A stretch of DNA of 64,000 nucleotides from Rutidosis leptorrhynchoides (Eukaryota; Streptophyta; Magnoliopsida; Asterales; Asteraceae), in contig NC_092336.1 in assembly GCF_046630445.1 (NCBI RefSeq), positions 505,191,001 through 505,255,000 on the forward strand, in the 5' to 3' direction. Of the stretch, positions 39,458-49,811 are shown in pieces. The notes under the pieces are model-generated. The model saw only the letters and a list, made by a program, of their open reading frames with translations. It was not told where the DNA came from and did not search any database. Numbering within the stretch: position 1 is the first letter of the stretch; each line of letters begins with the position of its first letter. The translations under genes were made by a program, and so were the position numbers.

Positions 39458-40360
39458 AACCGATTATGCAACTTTATGTCAACTTTATCAACCATGAAAG
39501 TATACCAGTTATTTTTACAACGTTTTTTTCAACTAATATATATTTTCTAGTTTCTTCACCCATACAATATCAAATATATAATTAGTTAGTTTATAATCAA
39601 AAGAAAAAAATTAAACTATTGTACGTTTTAATCTATAACTATAAGAGATGTTTGGTATGTTGAAACGAATTATTGCGCCTTAAATTATGTTACGTTTATT
39701 AACGTTAAAATATTTTTATTACAAAAATCTTTAACTACATTTCGGAGCAGCGGCTGCCGCAACGCGCGGTTGGCCACCTGCTTGTTTTTCACATTTGTTA
39801 AAAAAATTTTGCCAAAAAAACCCGAAAAGGTACTAACGGGTTTACATAAAATTTTTCCCACAAAAGATAAAAAAAATGACACAGGAGACAATTTTTGAGA
39901 CGGGAATTAAATTATGAGGAAAGGTAAAAAAGAATCTTACAGACAAGGGAAAATTCGTCATAGATACATTTTTTACAAAATACACACACACACACACACA
40001 CAAAACCCCGCAAGAAAGAAGTTTCTCAAATCAATTAAAATAGCCCTTTTCATTCACCATTCTTAACTGTTTAACAATATTAAAATCAAGATTGGTTTGC
40101 TGAATCAGGAAGAGAAAAAGAGGCCAAAGTCCATGATGAAATATGATGTAGGTTGTGTGTATGATAATAATCTTGATAAAACACGGGGTAGCAAAAAGAC
40201 TTTAAATTTCAATATCCCACCATCCAAGTATATTACGTTAATGGCAACTAATGATGTTGGTAATATGAACATCTTATTGAAACATCTCAAGTTTGTTGAT
40301 TCATACATTTGGCTACCTTACATTGTTTCATACAAGACAATGAAACAACACATTTTACAA

Positions 40361-42037
40361 CTAACTTTTCCCAAACAAGCTTCTAAATTTCCCTCTTTGT
40401 AACCTTTCCAACAGTTTTTTCGACCCGATTATATCCATTTCCGTAAGCTTTTTCAAGTACCCGATCGCACCATACGATATCATAACCTTCCGACACTCTT
40501 TGCTTGTCGATAGATTCTCTAGGCAACAAACCGCATACTTCTTAGCTGTGTTTTGTGGACTCGGATCAAGCAACTGAACCAAACTCGGGACACTTCGTTC
40601 GTCTCGTTTAACTTCTCGAGCATTAAACGGAATCGCCATTAGGCTCGCAAGCGCTTGTGCTGCCACCTCTCGAACCTCGTTCACTTTTACTTCAAGTAAC
40701 TTGATTAGTAACTGGATACACCCGCTTTCACCCACGAGTCTTTTCACTTCCGGTGAGTCCGATATCCGACAAATGGTCACCGCCGCCATTTTCCGAGCCC
40801 CGTTCGTGCCCGAGCTAAGTACATTCACGAGTCTTGGAAGAAGGCTGAACGAAATTAGGGTTTCGACAGAAACGGAACCCACGAGGTTTCGAATCGCACC
40901 CATCGCAGGTTCCTGAGGTAGTCCGCAGTCTAAGTATACCAATAGACTGCGGACCCCACCTTCAGTGACTACACAAATTTTAATATCGTCGTTTAATGTA
41001 AGATTCTGCAAGCATTCGGCCGCGTGTTCCTTAGATACCGACAAAGCCCCTGAATCGAGGATGTCGATCATGATCTTTACGACCCCTTCGTTGGCTAACG
41101 TTTGTCGGAGATCAGGTACAACCGATAAGTTTCTTAAGGTACAAGTAGCTGAAGCTTGGGAGACAGAATCACCTGTGCAACATACTTCAGTAAGGGGCTG
41201 CACCCCACCATGGCCCACTATCGCACTCGCTATCTCTGCTGACGTGGACAATCGTTGAAGCGCGATTGCAGATTTTTCCCTACCAACTGAACTACCAGAC
41301 TCGAGTAACCTTATGAGAGGCGGTAAAACACCTTCTGAAACAAGTAACTTTTCACAACAACCCGACTCTGCTATCGTACAAATTAACGTTACAGTCTTTT
41401 CTCGTATTCTTGGAGACGTAGCTGTAAGAAGTTGTACTAACGCCGATATACTGCTTCGTCCCAACAAGGGTAAAACCGTCTTTTCATCTTCTCGCATCAC
41501 ATCAACAAGATTATCAAGAGCTTTATGCTTTGCTTCCAAATGCCCGATTTGCAGCCGAGCTAACAGCTCAATAACATTGCAGCTTCCTTGACTTGTACCT
41601 TCCGTAAAGGTACAACCCGACGATGCAACTTCGCCCAAAACTCCAGTTTTTATTAAAAGTCCACAATCTCGTAGATTCAAATCAATCTTTCCGGATAACG
41701 CATCAAGATCGCTTTGCATTTGAAGCTTTCCTTCATGTTTTTCTTTCGAACATTTTTCTGCCATCTTAAGTGATTCGTTTAAAGTCTCGGATATGGCTTG
41801 AAGTTGTTCTTTGCATAACGTGTTTTTAGAAAAGCACGGGTGGCTTGATAAATCTGATAACCGGGTCGGGATTTGTTCTAATTTTGATATGATCGTTTTC
41901 CACCTTCCGGGAAAACCTTTAACGTCTCTGGCCTTCTCAAGAGCCAGTGGTACGAGATCATTGGCATACGACAGCCAGTCTTCGGTTGACTGAAAGTCAA
42001 CCACGATTTTTTTCTCTTTATCATGATCTTCTACCAT
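40361..42037 (-). CDS. Armadillo-repeat protein, 558 aa
   Basis: Intact single-exon coding region. The N-terminal about 150 residues are helical with regularly spaced Leu, like the region that precedes the ARM repeats in plant PUB/ARM proteins, but no U-box is present. From about residue 155 to 545 there are roughly nine armadillo repeats with the usual marks, for example LPPLIRLLESGSSVGREKSA and VNEVREVAAQALASL. The C-terminus is basic (KLLERLQRGKFRSLFGKS). ARM arrays are protein-binding superhelices. The layout resembles the Arabidopsis ARM family that includes At5g50900, whose role is poorly known. A leader intron is possible: on the minus strand CTCCAACAG|GT lies about 30 bases before the ATG. 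Confidence 0.88.
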   Translation of the reverse strand: MVEDHDKEKKIVVDFQSTEDWLSYANDLVPLALEKARDVKGFPGRWKTIISKLEQIPTRLSDLSSHPCFSKNTLCKEQLQAISETLNESLKMAEKCSKEKHEGKLQMQSDLDALSGKIDLNLRDCGLLIKTGVLGEVASSGCTFTEGTSQGSCNVIELLARLQIGHLEAKHKALDNLVDVMREDEKTVLPLLGRSSISALVQLLTATSPRIREKTVTLICTIAESGCCEKLLVSEGVLPPLIRLLESGSSVGREKSAIALQRLSTSAEIASAIVGHGGVQPLTEVCCTGDSVSQASATCTLRNLSVVPDLRQTLANEGVVKIMIDILDSGALSVSKEHAAECLQNLTLNDDIKICVVTEGGVRSLLVYLDCGLPQEPAMGAIRNLVGSVSVETLISFSLLPRLVNVLSSGTNGARKMAAVTICRISDSPEVKRLVGESGCIQLLIKLLEVKVNEVREVAAQALASLMAIPFNAREVKRDERSVPSLVQLLDPSPQNTAKKYAVCCLENLSTSKECRKVMISYGAIGYLKKLTEMDIIGSKKLLERLQRGKFRSLFGKS

Positions 42038-44853
42038 GATTTAGAAACGTATAAATCCAATGGTTACCTGTTGGAGTTATAAATATATATCAATAATGGT
42101 TTGTTCAATATATTGTGATTGTGATTAAAATTCAAATGATATGAGAATGTTGTACCAGATGACAAAATTAATGATTCTGGTGCTACAATTAATGATCCAG
42201 GAACCAATTTATATGTGTTAAACCTGCAGATATCATAAGTAGCTAATCAACAAACATGAAATTATGAAGAATTAGAGAGTCAGATAATCAATAAACATGA
42301 AGCTTGTAAGATTATCAGTAATACTGATCTAAGAATCAACTACAAGAGGCAGTCCAATCTTTAGTTGACACAATAAACGATCTAAGAATCAAAGATTTAG
42401 AAAATTTTGAGATAAAAATGATCAGTGAGCCAATTTAAGGTAGTCAAAGTCAAGTATGAAAAAATTAAACACGCTGTAAAAACCTGAAAATGATCTAAGA
42501 AACAAATTAGTGAACCAGTCCGGTTGAAAACTTCAAGATTGCTAATGCTGAAGTGATTTAAGGACCGTTTTAGAGAAGTCAAACCCGAAGAACATAAACA
42601 AGTAGAATCTGAAGTACATAGAAGAGTCAAACATGAAAAAACAAATTTTGGTTTTTGAGTTTTCTAGACTCGAGGTGTTCGAAGAATCAATCATACTAGC
42701 TATCTTTTGATTCAAATACTCAATACTCAACTTTGGGGTCATAAATTGGATCCAGTTGGCAAATATGATTCATGATGCTCAAAGAAAGCAACACGTTCAA
42801 AAGGGACCCAAAATGAGAGGAAAAAGATCAAGATCATAACTTTTTCATAACAAATAAAGTATTAAAGTAGCTAGATGACTTGGATCATTAAAGTTTACTT
42901 CTTATTAACATTTTTTAAAAAGTAAAAGGAATAAAGATCAAAATTTTTAAGAATCTTGCATGATCATAAAGTTCATTCACTTGTAGTATAAGAGACAAAG
43001 TGCGCGCGCACACAATTACTCATTCTCATGTTGCATACATATACATGGACACATCACACATGGTAGAGACAGAAATTGCATTTTTTAAAGGTTAACCATT
43101 ACAAAAAATAAATATACAGACTTTAAGTTCAAAACTGCATTTAAAAGGAAGAATAACAACAAAAACTTTGTTTCTCGGCGTATCATATATTGGGGACCCG
43201 CATACGTAAATGAAATCGTTTGAACCAGGTATTCAAAACTTGGATTTACCGAAAAATCGTAAATCTGTGTACCAAAAGTGATAGTTGCAATTGGAGTTGG
43301 CAAGTAGTCAAGTACTACTTATCTTAAAGAAATGTAAAATTTTTGCTTTAAAGACAAGATAAGAAAGGTCACTATCTAACTTGAATGGTACAGCAATATA
43401 TGTTGTATTTAAATTTTGGATTGGGACTACACCATCAAATTTATCCTTTTCAATTTCAATAGCAACAAATAAAAATTGCACAATAAATACAAAATTAAGA
43501 TCATACCTCAAAGTGATTGGTCTCTTGCAAAAATTTGACTACTCACACCCTTTCGATAGCCGTCCAAATATTTATAGTGTACTATATCTGAAATCAGTGA
43601 AAACCATACATATTTATTTACAAAACTAACTGCATTATTTCGAAAGATTAAAATTGAGCTTTTATAAATATACAGATACAGAAGTGGGCTGTTATGTAAT
43701 AAGACTATTTAATAGTTTCTTAGAAATTGGACTCATAATAACCAAAAGATTGGAGTTTTAAACAAAAGTTATGAACTTTTATGGTACAAACAAGGATCTG
43801 ATAATCAAATTTGAAGAATTTTGAGGAACACCCACCTCAATTTGCATAATTCAGAAACTATCATCAACTATTAAAGATTAGTATCTCTATTTACCAAAGT
43901 TTTGATCTTTATCCCCTAATTTGTTAATGCATAAAGCACAGACTAAAGTTAAATAAAATTAAGCTTCAAAACTCTGTTTTTGCAAATCCAAGAGCATAAT
44001 TGAGAATTAAACAACATACCCACCTAATATTTCATCTTTCAATCCCTAATTTCCCAAATTTAAAAGTATAAACAAGTTAAAATAAAAAAGTTACCCACCA
44101 AGGATCGAGCTTTCGTAACTCTGCATGTTTCCCCAAATCAAAAATCATAACAAAAAATAAAACAAATTAATTTCTCATAAAATTGACACGAACCCACCAA
44201 ATTTCATCTTCAAAACATCAAATTCACTATCTAATAACCAAAAATATACTCATAATAGAATTGAAAGCACACCCACCAAAAATTGGATCAAGAAACTCAA
44301 TCTTGCATCAGCAATTTATTGACTTTTTTCTTCCATTATTGAGTTACACATGAACCCAATAAAATTGAATTATTAATAAGGTAATGCAAAAGAATAATTA
44401 TATGACTGAGATTCTTACAAAATGAAAGTGAGAAGTGAGATGCTAATAAGAGTTGAATTATTATTTAATATCGACTAAATAATAAATTATTAAGAAATTA
44501 AGAAAAGATGTACGGAGTAATTACCAGGGATGAAGATGATCTACCTTTAACTAGATGCCGACAGAGAAGTATGTAAATATATTCAAACATATAAAATTAT
44601 TATATTTTTTTGAAAATGAATTTGTGGACTCTGGAAGAAGTATTATGTCAGAAACGGCTGAGCTGTGCTGTCTCCGAAACTCACTTTAGACCATTGCATA
44701 TCAACTATTCATCCTCTTAACCTTCCACATCAACACTAATATCCTATAAATAACTCATAACTAAACACTCTCTATCATGACTAAAACAATACTCGTTTTA
44801 ATATACAACGTACAAGTAATAAAACATCAAGTCTAAACTCTTCCATTTAATAG
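42038..44853 (-). other. Upstream region of the armadillo gene
   Basis: No second gene recognised. It is AT-rich with imperfect repeats of ATCTAAGAATCAA and TGAAGAA type (42,170-42,740). ACCCACC motifs recur at about 43,829, 44,021, 44,094, 44,194 and 44,272; on the minus strand they read GGTGGGT, like repeated splice donors. TGCGCGCGCA at about 43,002 is a short alternating purine-pyrimidine tract. It may contain the promoter and an unspliced leader of the armadillo gene. Confidence 0.4.
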
Positions 44854-45033
44854 TGTATAGTCAGACTTGTATTATCCAGTGTACATGTATCACGTGTTTG
44901 TATTTGACTCTGTATGTAGTCCAGAATATTAGCATAGTTAGTTAGCTACAATAGTGGGCAATTAGCTTATCTCAGTTGTATAAATTTATGTATCAGCCGA
45001 TCAATGAAATCAATCACAGAATTATTGTTTACA
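44854..45033 (+). mobile_element. 5' LTR of the copia element (about 180 bp)
   Basis: Starts TGTATAGTCAGACTTG and ends in ACA directly before the primer site. It is short, as usual for this copia lineage. The left border is estimated, as no second LTR is available for comparison. Confidence 0.6.
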
Positions 45034-45121
45034 TGGTATCAGGCCAATAAGCAAGCTTACCCTTCACAGCCGATTTCTTCACCTTCTTCAATTCTTTCAC
45101 CTTTTTTACCTGCTTCTTCTC

Positions 45122-48100
45122 ATGACTGCCGCCAGGTTACACCCTGCCATCACCGTAAGCAACATCAAAAACTTTGTTCCAATCACTCTTGAACTCAACA
45201 CCAGTCATTATTCTTCATGGGCTGAATTATTCAAGATTCATTGTCAGGCCTTCGACGTTCTTGACCACATCATTCCCTCTAATGATGCTTCGTCTGATTC
45301 TTCCAATTCCGAACAAACTCAAACTGCCGATTGGGCCAAACTCGATGCTATTGTTCTCTCCTGGATTTATGGTACTCTCTTCAATGAGTTATTGCTTAAC
45401 ATTCTCACCCCTGGTTCCACCGCTCAACAAACGTGGGACCGAATCAAAGGCATATTCCACGATAATCAAAATTCAAGGGCTGTTCATCTCGCTACTAAAT
45501 TTACCAACACCAAGCTCGAAAATTTCACCAATATGTCTGCATATTGTCAGGAGATGAAACACCTAGCCGATCAGTTAAATGATGTCGGCAACAAAATTGA
45601 TGATGACAAGCTCGTGTTACAGTTGATTACAGGTCTCGGTGACGGGTATAATACCGTCGGTTCTCTGATTACACATGCCAAAAATCTTCCCTCTTTTTCT
45701 GAGGCACGCTCTATGTTGATTTTAGAAGAAACAAGGAAAGCTAAGCAATCACCTAACCCCAATCCTACTGCTCTTGTTGCTACAGCACCGTCACCATCAC
45801 CACGAGCCCCAACACCAGACCACTTTTCTAATCGACCTCCTTACAATCGCAGTCGTCATAACTCTAGAGGTAATGGACGCGGTCGTCAGTCATCTTCAAG
45901 AGGGAGAGGCCGTAATACCTACACGCCTCAATTTCATCCTAATTTTAATTCTTCAGTACAGTGGCCGTATGGGCCAAATATGTGGCAATCACCTTCGTGG
46001 GCCATTCCTCCTTGCCCATATCCGACATCTACCTGGACCAGGCCCATTAGCAACCAAAATCAGTCTGGTATTTTAGGTCCACGCCCACAACAGCATTATG
46101 CTAACTCGGTTGCTTGTACTGCCACTCCAACTGATATTGAGGAAGCCTTGCATACTATGACACTTCACCCTCCTGATGAAAACTGGTACATGGACACGGG
46201 TGCCACTTCCCACATGACAGGTAATCAAGATGCTCTTACTTCTTATTATTCAAACAGGTTGCCTTCACGTATTATAGTCGGTAATGGTAACGGACTTCCC
46301 ATCTTGGGCTACGGCTCATCAACTCTCCCTATGAACCATACTCGACCACTTTATCTTTCAAATGTTCTTCACTCACCTAGCTTAATTAAAAATCTTATAT
46401 CCGTACGTCATTTAACTACTGATAATAAAATATCTATTGAATTTGACCCGTTTGGTTTTACTTTGAAGGAATTTCCGAAGGGGACCCCACTAATGCGGTG
46501 CAACAGCACCGGTGAGCTTTATCCGTTCAAGCCTTCCACCTTGCTGCCACTACAACATCATTTCGCTTTTTCTGCTTTTTCACAAGACTTATGGCACAAA
46601 CGCCTAGGGCACCCAGGCGCCAATATCATAAAGTCTCTTAGAAATAAATATTGTATTCATTTCAATTCTAGTAATAAACGTACTTTTTGTCAATCTTGTA
46701 TTTTTGGCAAGCATATACGCCTTCCATTTTATTCATCGTCAACTAATACTGTAGCTCCATTTGATATAATCCATAGCGATTTATGGACCTCTCCGGTCAC
46801 TAGTAGTGGTGGACATAAGTACTATCTTTTATTTCTTGATAACTTTACAAATTTTCTATGGACTATCCCTATAACTAATAAATCTCAAGTATACACCATT
46901 TTTACCAAATTCCATAAAATGATATTCACTCAATTCGGTAAAAACATTAAAACATTCCAATGCGACAATGGCACCGAATATAACAATCAAAATTTTCATA
47001 ACTTTTGTTCTCAAAATGACATGATCTTTCGCTTTTCTTGTCCCTATACTTCTCCTCAAAATGGCAAAGCCGAACGTAAAATTCATGCAATTAATAACAT
47101 CATGCGTACCATTCTCGCACACTCTTGTGTACCCGCCAAATTTTGGCAACATGCACTCGAAACCGCCACATACCTTTTAAACATTCTTCCCTCCACAAAC
47201 TCTAATAATCTATCTCCCACGCAACTCCTTTATCATCGCACTCCCTCATATGACCTACTTTGTACTTTTGGATGTCTTTGTTATCCACTTTTACCCTCTT
47301 CTACCATTAATAAACTTGAACCCCGTTCCAAACCATGTGTATTTCTTAGTTATCCAACCGACCATCGCGGTTACAAATGTTATGATACCACTACAAATAA
47401 AATCTTTATCTCACGTCACGTTCTATTTAATGAAGACGTGTTTCCTTTTGCTACACCACAACAGACTACTGAAAATTACAAATTTCTCACTAACAATTTA
47501 CATCCTCTTTATTTTAATTCCACTCAAACTATTACTCCTACAAGTCCTATCCCCAACTCCACGCCTACTGTTATTAATTCTACAAATAATACTGGGCCAC
47601 TAAGCCCATCAAGCCCAACACTTGCACACTCACCCTCCAATTCTACGCCTACTGTTCCCCACATTTCCCAACCTACTGTTTCGGTACCAGCCTCCCATAT
47701 TGTTCCAAACTCACAAGATATTTCATCTTCAATACCTACTGTGTCTTCTCCCAGCTCACGTGTCACTCCTACTACCAATCCACAATCCACTCATTCCATG
47801 ACTACACGTGGCAAAGCGAGCATAGTTAAACCGAAAATTCCTTTCAACCTCTCTGCTACCACTTCTATTTCACCTATTCCATCTAATCCAAAAAATGCCC
47901 TTTCCGACCCTAATTGGTTCCGTGCCATGACCGATGAATACAAGGCCCTTTTGGATAATGAGACGTGGACTCTTGTTCCTCGTCAATCACATATGCATGT
48001 TATTCGCTCTATGTGGATTTTTAAGCACAAAACACGCTCCGATGGTACGTTTGAAAGATACAAAGCTAGATTAGTCGGTGATGGTCGCTCTCAACAAGTT

Positions 48101-48187
48101 GGTATCGATTGTCATGAAATGTTTAGTCCCGTCGTCAAACCCGCTACTATTCGTACTGTTTTGAGCATTGCCGTTTCCAACAATTAG
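45122..48187 (+). CDS. Copia gag-pol polyprotein, N-terminal 1,021 residues (partial)
   Basis: Domains in order: UBN2-type gag (about residues 15-220, with YSSWAELFKIHC and LVLQLITGLGDGYNTV) and an Arg/Gly-rich basic stretch in place of a CCHC knuckle (about 240-270). Next come protease WYMDTGATSHMTG (about 355) and the GAG-pre-integrase zinc region LWHKRLGHPG with CQSCIFGKH (about 490-530). The integrase core shows D, D and E in IIHSDLWTS, FQCDNGTEY and SPQNGKAERK (about 550-655). A Ser/Thr/Pro-rich linker leads into the start of reverse transcriptase (NETWTLVPR onward, about 945). Lack of a zinc knuckle and the gag motifs point to the Ale/Retrofit lineage. Confidence 0.88.
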   Translation: MTAARLHPAITVSNIKNFVPITLELNTSHYSSWAELFKIHCQAFDVLDHIIPSNDASSDSSNSEQTQTADWAKLDAIVLSWIYGTLFNELLLNILTPGSTAQQTWDRIKGIFHDNQNSRAVHLATKFTNTKLENFTNMSAYCQEMKHLADQLNDVGNKIDDDKLVLQLITGLGDGYNTVGSLITHAKNLPSFSEARSMLILEETRKAKQSPNPNPTALVATAPSPSPRAPTPDHFSNRPPYNRSRHNSRGNGRGRQSSSRGRGRNTYTPQFHPNFNSSVQWPYGPNMWQSPSWAIPPCPYPTSTWTRPISNQNQSGILGPRPQQHYANSVACTATPTDIEEALHTMTLHPPDENWYMDTGATSHMTGNQDALTSYYSNRLPSRIIVGNGNGLPILGYGSSTLPMNHTRPLYLSNVLHSPSLIKNLISVRHLTTDNKISIEFDPFGFTLKEFPKGTPLMRCNSTGELYPFKPSTLLPLQHHFAFSAFSQDLWHKRLGHPGANIIKSLRNKYCIHFNSSNKRTFCQSCIFGKHIRLPFYSSSTNTVAPFDIIHSDLWTSPVTSSGGHKYYLLFLDNFTNFLWTIPITNKSQVYTIFTKFHKMIFTQFGKNIKTFQCDNGTEYNNQNFHNFCSQNDMIFRFSCPYTSPQNGKAERKIHAINNIMRTILAHSCVPAKFWQHALETATYLLNILPSTNSNNLSPTQLLYHRTPSYDLLCTFGCLCYPLLPSSTINKLEPRSKPCVFLSYPTDHRGYKCYDTTTNKIFISRHVLFNEDVFPFATPQQTTENYKFLTNNLHPLYFNSTQTITPTSPIPNSTPTVINSTNNTGPLSPSSPTLAHSPSNSTPTVPHISQPTVSVPASHIVPNSQDISSSIPTVSSPSSRVTPTTNPQSTHSMTTRGKASIVKPKIPFNLSATTSISPIPSNPKNALSDPNWFRAMTDEYKALLDNETWTLVPRQSHMHVIRSMWIFKHKTRSDGTFERYKARLVGDGRSQQVGIDCHEMFSPVVKPATIRTVLSIAVSNN

Positions 48188-48234
48188 TCTATTCACCAAC
48201 TTGATGTTAAGAAAGCATTCTTACACGGACGTTT

Positions 48235-49811
48235 TGTAGTGACCCGAACTTTTCCATGTTTATATATATATTAAATAAAATTGTTATTTACATGATTAAG
48301 TGTTTCCAACATGTTAAGCAATCAAACTTGTTAAGACTTGATTAATTGAAATAGGTTTCATATAGACAATTGACCACCCAAGTTGACCGGTGATTCACGA
48401 ACGTTAAAACTTGTAAAAACTATATGATGACATATATATGGTTATATATATAGTTAACATGATATTATGATAAGTAAACATATCATTAAGTATATTAATA
48501 ATGAACTACATATGTAAAAACAAGACTACTAACTTAATGATTTTGAAACGAGACATATATGTAATGATTATCGTTGTAACGACATTTAATGTATATATAT
48601 CATATTAAGAGATATTCGTACATCATAATATCATGATAATATAATAATTTAAAATCTCATTTGATATTATAAACATTGGGTTAACAACATTTAACAAGAT
48701 CGTTAACCTAAAGGTTTCAAAACAACACTTACATGTAACGACTAACGATGACTTAACGACTCAGTTAAAATGTATATATATGTAGTGTTTTAATACGTAT
48801 TCATACACTTTTGAAAGACTTCAAGACACTTATCAAAATACTTCTACTTAACAAAAATGCTTACAATTACATCCTCATTCAGTTTCATCAACAATTCTAC
48901 TCGTATGCACCCGTATTCGTACTCGTACAATACACAGCTTTTAGATGTATGTACTATTGGTATATACACTCTAATGATCAGCTCTTAGCAGCCCATGTGA
49001 GTCACCTAACATATGTGGGAACCATCATCTGGCAACTAGCATGAAATATCTCATAAAATTATAAAAATATGAGTAATCATTCATGACTTATTTACATGAA
49101 AACAAAATTACATATCCTTTATATCTAATCCATACACCAACGACCAAAAACACCTACAAACACTTTCATTCTTCAATTTTCTTCATATAATTGATCTCTC
49201 TCAAGTTCTATCTTCAAGTTCTAAGTGTTCTTCATAAATTCTACAAGTTCTAGTTTCATAAAATCAAGAATACTTCCAAGTTTGCTAGCTTACTTCCAAT
49301 CTTGTAGAGTGATCATCCAACCTCAAGAAATCTTTCTTATTTACAATAAGATATATTTCTAATACAAGGTAATACTCATATTCAAACTTTGATTCAATTT
49401 CTATAACTATAACAATCTTATTTCGAGTGAAAATCTTACTTGAACTGTTTTTGTGTCATGATTCTGCTTCAAAAACTTTCAAGCCATCCAAGGATCCTTT
49501 GAAGCTAGATCAATTTTTATCATTTCCAGTAGCTTTATCCAGAAAACTTGAGGTATTAATGATGTTCATAACATCATTCAATTCATACATATAAAGCTAT
49601 CTTATTCGAAGGTTTAAACTTGTAATCACTCGAACATAGTTTAGTTAATTATAAACTTGTTCGCAAACAAAAGTTAATCCTTCTAACTTGACTTTAAAAA
49701 TCAACTAAACACATTTTCTATATCTATATGATATGCTAACTTAATGATTTAAAACCTGGAAACACGAAAAACACCGTAAAACCGGATTTACGACGTCGTA
49801 GTAACACCGCG
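48235..49811 (+). mobile_element. LTR G, 5' part
   Basis: Begins TGTAGTGACCCGAAC inside the copia reverse transcriptase region. It follows the same order of landmarks as LTRs B and I, including CTATTGGTATATACAC (48,954) and ACGACGTCGTAGTAAC (49,790). It is cut by minus-strand LTR H at 49,812. LTR piece J (57,926-59,074) may be its other end. Confidence 0.7.

Larger units (their letters stand above)
38873..40360. other. Intergenic region between C2 and armadillo genes
   Basis: AT-rich without a convincing gene. It contains T35 (39,139-39,173), a perfect 30-bp tandem duplication (39,398-39,457), a short GC-rich patch GCGGCTGCCGCAACGCGCGG (39,750-39,769) and (AC)n at about 39,980-40,001. The 101-codon plus-strand frame at 40,097 has no recognisable features and overlaps the likely 3' leader of the armadillo gene. 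Confidence 0.6.
44854..48234 (+). mobile_element. Ty1/copia retrotransposon, Ale/Retrofit-like, cut by LTR G
   Basis: 5' LTR about 44,854-45,033 (180 bp, TGTATAGTCAG ... TTGTTTACA), primer site TGGTATCAGGCC (45,034-45,045), then a long polyprotein frame. The element stops inside reverse transcriptase, where LTR G inserted at 48,235. The remainder and the 3' LTR are not in the window. The readable part is nearly whole, with about one break before the LTR insertion. A readable frame this long suggests a fairly young element. Confidence 0.88.

Noticed and set aside
40097-40402. Plus-strand 101-codon frame antisense to the end of the armadillo gene
   Set aside because: No recognisable domain and partly over the coding end and likely 3' leader of a clear gene on the other strand.
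47524-47790. Minus-strand Val/Gly/Glu-rich frame in the copia element
   Set aside because: Complement of the Ser/Thr/Pro-rich linker between integrase and reverse transcriptase.
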